From NCBI GenBank assembly GCA_947303225.1, contig CAMYXG010000002.1:1-33502 (forward strand): a DNA stretch of 33,502 nucleotides, written 5' to 3'. Shown here piece by piece: positions 30,961 through 33,502 of the stretch. A program made the position numbers and the translations under genes. Origin of the DNA: an uncultured Caryophanales bacterium. GTDB lineage: Bacteria > Bacillota_I > Bacilli_A > RF39 > UBA660. Positions within the stretch are counted from its first letter, which is position 1, and every line of letters begins with the position of its first letter. Below the pieces are notes generated by a model. It was not told the origin of the DNA. It did not search any database and saw only the letters and a program-made list of their open reading frames with translations.

Positions 30961-31515
30961 TTATTTTAATTCTAATCCATCTTTGAATGCATTTCCGACT
31001 CTTGGTCCGATTTCATAATAACCATGTGTAAATGGATCAAAACTAATTGCATGTAATTTAGAAATATCAACATTCTCTTCGTTCATGACTTCTTCTAATG
31101 CAGAAACTCCAATTACTCTTCCAACGATTCCCCAATTACTTCCATCTTCTATTAATTCACATTCCATACAAACTGGAAATTCATTGATAATTGGAGCATT
31201 GACAAGTTCACTTGGGGTTGCTGATAAACCACTTTTTTCAAACTTATTTTGAGTATCATTACCTGATACTATTCCAAAATAATCAGCTGCTTTCACATTT
31301 TTAGTATCAGCAATACTTACTGTAAATGCTCTATTCCTTCTAATATTTTTTACTGTCTTGTGAGTCCCGGTTAAATTTAGAATTACTTGTCCTCGTTGTA
31401 ACATCGTTCCCCATGCTGCGTTCATCACATCTATTGTACCATCTTCATTGTAAGTAGCAACCATCAATACTGGCATAGGGAAAATAGCTTCTGTATTTTT
31501 TAATTGTTTTCTCAT
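30961..31515 (-). CDS. flavin reductase-like domain protein
   Basis: A 184-residue FMN-binding split-barrel protein of the flavin reductase-like family. Typical sequence: PMPVLMVATYNEDGTIDVMNAAWGTML (the 'P-P--V---G-N-A-AW' N-terminus), VILNLTGTHKTVKNIRRNRAFTVSIAD, and EFPVCMECELIEDG. No NAD-binding domain. Likely reduces flavin or a metal chelate. AGGAGGATG precedes the ATG, and an extended -10 (TGA TACAAT, 31536-31541) lies upstream. Candidate small RNA follows downstream. Confidence 0.9.
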   Translation of the reverse strand: MRKQLKNTEAIFPMPVLMVATYNEDGTIDVMNAAWGTMLQRGQVILNLTGTHKTVKNIRRNRAFTVSIADTKNVKAADYFGIVSGNDTQNKFEKSGLSATPSELVNAPIINEFPVCMECELIEDGSNWGIVGRVIGVSALEEVMNEENVDISKLHAISFDPFTHGYYEIGPRVGNAFKDGLELK

Positions 31516-31535
31516 TTTATCATCCTCCTAATGAT

Positions 31536-31544
31536 ATTGTATCA
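31536..31544 (-). promoter_or_regulatory. extended -10 promoter of the flavin reductase-like gene
   Basis: TGA followed by TACAAT (31536-31541) on the minus strand. The rest of the divergent region (31545-31690) is AT-rich and shows no convincing RNA or operator. Confidence 0.55.
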
Positions 31545-31692
31545 TACTTTTTACTGTTTTATTCTATTGTTTTTTTGAAATTAAATGTAATAATTATTTC
31601 ATGATTCTTTGTTATAAGTTTCTTTCATCAAAAATTATTATGAATTAAATACTTTTTATTATTTTATTAATTCTTTTTGAATCGATTTATGT

Positions 31693-31698
31693 TATAAT
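31693..31698 (+). promoter_or_regulatory. extended -10 promoter of the VanX-like gene
   Basis: TATAAT at 31693-31698 preceded by TGT, the only plus-strand promoter supported by a real gene. Start near 31705. Confidence 0.7.
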
Positions 31699-31728
31699 TG
31701 TTTGGTATTTATGGAAAGGAATGATTCT

Positions 31729-32364
31729 ATGAAAGATAAATTATTATCAGAATTTGTAATTTTAAATGACTATATTCCTGATGCTATTTATGATCTTCGT
31801 TACTATTCTACTAATAATTTTATGGGCAGAAGAGTTCCTGGTTATGTAGAAAATTGTGCTATTTTAAGTAAAAAAGCTGCTAAAGAATTAAAAAAAGTAA
31901 ATGATGAATTAAAAAAAAATCATTTGTGTCTTAAAATATTTGATACTTATCGACCTCAGATGGCAGTAGATGCTTTTTTAGCTTGGTCTTGTGATTATCA
32001 TGATTTAAAAATGAAAAAGTTCTTCTATCCAAATATTCATAAATCTGATTTAATTCCAATGGGATTTATTTCTACTCCTTCTAGTCATAGTCGAGGGAGT
32101 ACGGTTGATTTGACAATTTGTGATCAAAATACAAAACAAGAATTAGATATGGGTGGTTCTTTTGATTATTTTGGTAAAATATCTTATACTTCTTATTCTC
32201 AATTAACTCCTTTACAAAAAAAGAATCGATTCTTTTTACAAGATATTATGAGTCGATATGGGTTTGCTCCTATTGAAGAAGAATGGTGGCATTTTACTTT
32301 AATAGAGGAACCATTTCCTAATACTTATTTTAATTTTCCTGTTAAAAGGTTTCATAAAAAATAA
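31729..32364 (+). CDS. VanX-type D-alanyl-D-alanine dipeptidase (M15D)
   Basis: A 211-residue zinc dipeptidase. All key VanX residues are present with constant offset: Arg75 in FDTYRP, zinc ligands His120 and Asp127 in SSHSRGSTVD, and Glu185 and His188 in EEEWWHF. No signal peptide, so it is cytoplasmic like VanX. It hydrolyses D-Ala-D-Ala, either to recycle D-Ala or, in vancomycin resistance, to remove the target. With no vanA/H/S/R genes nearby, a housekeeping or nutrient role is more likely. Start at 31729 uses GAAAGGAATG; in-frame upstream starts lie at or before the promoter's start point. Confidence 0.92.
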   Translation: MKDKLLSEFVILNDYIPDAIYDLRYYSTNNFMGRRVPGYVENCAILSKKAAKELKKVNDELKKNHLCLKIFDTYRPQMAVDAFLAWSCDYHDLKMKKFFYPNIHKSDLIPMGFISTPSSHSRGSTVDLTICDQNTKQELDMGGSFDYFGKISYTSYSQLTPLQKKNRFFLQDIMSRYGFAPIEEEWWHFTLIEEPFPNTYFNFPVKRFHKK

Positions 32365-32400
32365 AACAGAAATTCTTAAAATTCTTAAAATTTCTGTTTT
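32363..32400. terminator. bidirectional terminator between convergent genes
   Basis: AAAACAGAAATT/AATTTCTGTTTT, a 12-bp perfect stem (32363-32374 with 32389-32400), ends the VanX-like gene on the plus strand (TTTTTTA follows) and can stop the converging remnant. Confidence 0.75.
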
Positions 32401-32405
32401 TTATT

Positions 32406-32827
32406 TTATTCTGTTCTTAAAGCTTCTACTGGGTCTTTATTCGCAGCCATTCTTGCTGGTCTGCTTCCAGCAAGAACATTTAATAGAATACTTAATAGTA
32501 TCAAAACTACAGCACTTCCTAATGGCATACTTGCTATATGATTATAGTTCTTATTCACTAACCCAGCAATTCCATTAACGATTCCATCTATTATAAATGC
32601 AATTCCTACTCCTAAAGATCCTGCTATAAATCCTTCAATCATTAAATCTCCACTATCATATTGATCCAATCCTCCAATGATATTTAGTAAAGTAGTCTTT
32701 CCACTTCCACTAGATCCTAGGATTGAAGTACATTCACATCTTCTAAAAGAAATAGTAATTCCTTTCAATACTGTTTGTTTATTTTCTCCGACATTATAGC
32801 TTTTTTAATATTTTTTAATTCTAGCAT
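32406..32827 (-). pseudogene. fused remnant of a MacB/FtsX-type ABC transporter
   Basis: The start ATG at 32825-32827 has AGGAGCGGGA upstream and reads MLELKNIKK, the normal N-terminus of an ABC ATPase, then shifts frame at a 6-T run (32801-32806; a seventh base restores SYNVGENKQTVLKGI). The frame continues through Walker A (GSSGSGKTT) and NIIGGLDQYDSGDLMIEG, then jumps, near 32633, into the last about 75 residues of an FtsX permease (FIAGSLGVGIAF... to SRPARMAANKDPVEALRTE). So the middle of the ATPase and most of the permease are deleted in frame, plus one base is lost. ECTS in place of the usual GEF region suggests further decay. Not functional. Confidence 0.85.
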
Positions 32828-32850
32828 TATCCCGCTCCTTATCTGCGTTT

Positions 32851-32878
32851 ATTATAATCTTTTTTTAATTTTTTTCAA
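32851..32878 (-). promoter_or_regulatory. promoter of the ABC remnant
   Basis: TTGAAA (32873-32878), 16-base spacer, TATAAT (32851-32856). The promoter is intact although the gene behind it is broken. Confidence 0.65.
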
Positions 32879-32890
32879 CTTATCTCTTTT

Positions 32891-33439
32891 CTATACTTTT
32901 TCTAATAATGCTATTATATCCTCTTCTATATCTTTGGGATTAAATGTTGGAGCATATCTTTTCACGGCATTTCCGTCTTTATCTACTAGAAATTTTGTAA
33001 AGTTCCATTTAATATCCTCTGGTTTCACACAAGTAGTGCTGATTTTTTTGATAGCTTTCATTGCCATTTTATTTTTCATTCCTTTGATTTCTTCTGTTGG
33101 TTGCTGTTGCTTTAAAATAGTAAATACTTTGCATTCATTATCTCCATTTACTTCAATTTTTTTTAATTGATCAAATTTTGTTTTATATTTTCCTGTACAA
33201 AATTCATGTATCTCGTTATCACTTCCTGGAGCTTGATGTCCAAATTGGTTACAAGGAAAATCTAATACTTCAAATCCTTTATCATGATACTTTTCATATA
33301 AACTCTCTATTGCTTCATACTGAGGAGTAAAACCACATCCTGTTGCTGTATTTACTACTAATGATACTTTTCCTTTTAAAGTACTTAAATCAATATCTTC
33401 TCCTTTCCTATTTTTCACAACTTCATTATATATACTCAT
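32891..33439 (-). CDS. glutathione peroxidase-family thiol peroxidase
   Basis: A 182-residue Cys-type GPx. Peroxidatic Cys35 is in VNTATGCGFTPQYE, followed by DFPCNQFGHQAPGSDNEI (Gln69) and WNFTKFLVD (Trp145, Asn146), which together form the catalytic tetrad. Bacterial members of this type usually use thioredoxin instead of glutathione. The start at 33439 has GAGGAT about 10 bases upstream. It is unlinked to other peroxide genes. The final 63 bases of the window upstream hold no gene; a promoter there is likely but not convincing. Confidence 0.93.
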   Translation of the reverse strand: MSIYNEVVKNRKGEDIDLSTLKGKVSLVVNTATGCGFTPQYEAIESLYEKYHDKGFEVLDFPCNQFGHQAPGSDNEIHEFCTGKYKTKFDQLKKIEVNGDNECKVFTILKQQQPTEEIKGMKNKMAMKAIKKISTTCVKPEDIKWNFTKFLVDKDGNAVKRYAPTFNPKDIEEDIIALLEKV

Positions 33440-33502
33440 CTATAACTATCCTCGTATAATCAATCTTATAGAAATGTTAATCTATCTGATTGATCCTTTC
33501 TA

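Noticed and set aside
31702..31728. Upstream TTG or ATG starts for the VanX-like gene
   Set aside because: They fall at or next to the predicted transcription start and lack a ribosome site; the ATG at 31729 has AAAGG at good distance.
31729..32364. Vancomycin-resistance cluster suggested by the VanX-like gene
   Set aside because: No vanH, vanA/B ligase or vanRS genes nearby; VanX-type dipeptidases also occur alone in metabolism.
32775..33170. 131-codon plus-strand open frame
   Set aside because: Lies antisense to the glutathione peroxidase and ABC remnant; hydrophobic composition is what AT-rich antisense frames give, and no ribosome site is present.
1..33502. Prophage, insertion sequence or CRISPR array
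   Set aside because: No transposase, integrase, capsid, Cas or regularly spaced repeat could be found; the coiled-coil proteins alone do not indicate phage.

Overview
The window is very AT-rich, with tightly packed genes, strong Shine-Dalgarno sites and TGA used as a stop. Nearly every gene is on the minus strand; the one clear plus-strand gene is the VanX-like dipeptidase near 32 kb. The gene content (Gram-positive CpsBCD module, long GltX, PyrB plus PyrI, L-lactate dehydrogenase, manganese-type riboswitch) points to an uncultured low-GC Firmicute, probably a gut Bacilli or RF39-like lineage. That placement is inference. No phage, transposase, integrase or CRISPR was seen.

Layout, left to right. 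1-2350: 5' end of a secreted-protein gene, then a polysaccharide regulatory trio read cpsC-cpsD-cpsB from an extended -10 promoter. 2400-4880: an unknown soluble protein and gltX. 4943-7970: an operon of mostly unknown genes (119-aa protein, lipoprotein, 252-aa 'WTVVEYLGNGQ' protein, anchored 150-aa protein, tRNA-Gln(CUG), 76-aa protein). Its leader closely resembles a yybP-ykoY Mn2+ riboswitch with a mutually exclusive terminator. 8018-16853: a seven-gene operon of twin membrane-anchored penicillin-binding-like proteins, LDH, a tRNA-binding-domain protein, a divergent laccase/YfiH protein, a 159-aa helical protein and a 1204-aa HD-domain protein, the last two coupled by an ATGA overlap.

16889-19943: pyrB-pyrI followed by small detoxification or repair genes (PNPOx-like, carboxymuconolactone decarboxylase-like, cupin, Nudix). 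19968-22051: a 365-aa paralogue of the 252-aa riboswitch-operon protein, and another unknown gene. 22063-25410: a redox cluster (flavodoxin, membrane protein, aldo/keto reductase with two Fe-S motifs, unknown, DJ-1/PfpI). 25446-29743: a surface operon of VTC-domain protein, DUF4956 membrane protein, shortened CotH-like protein, Cthe_2159-type beta-helix and a membrane-anchored metallo-beta-lactamase-fold protein. 29848-31544: flavin genes surrounding a candidate structured small RNA. 31693-33439: VanX-like dipeptidase, an ABC-transporter remnant made by deletion and frameshift, and a glutathione peroxidase.

The strongest candidates for new biology are the Mn2+-type riboswitch in front of an operon with no recognisable metal gene, the giant HD protein whose catalytic domain is split by a roughly 300-residue insertion, the two-member WTVVEYLGNGQ family, and the structured RNA near 30.8 kb. 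Several computed gene starts are moved downstream here because the Shine-Dalgarno site lies inside the longer frame.
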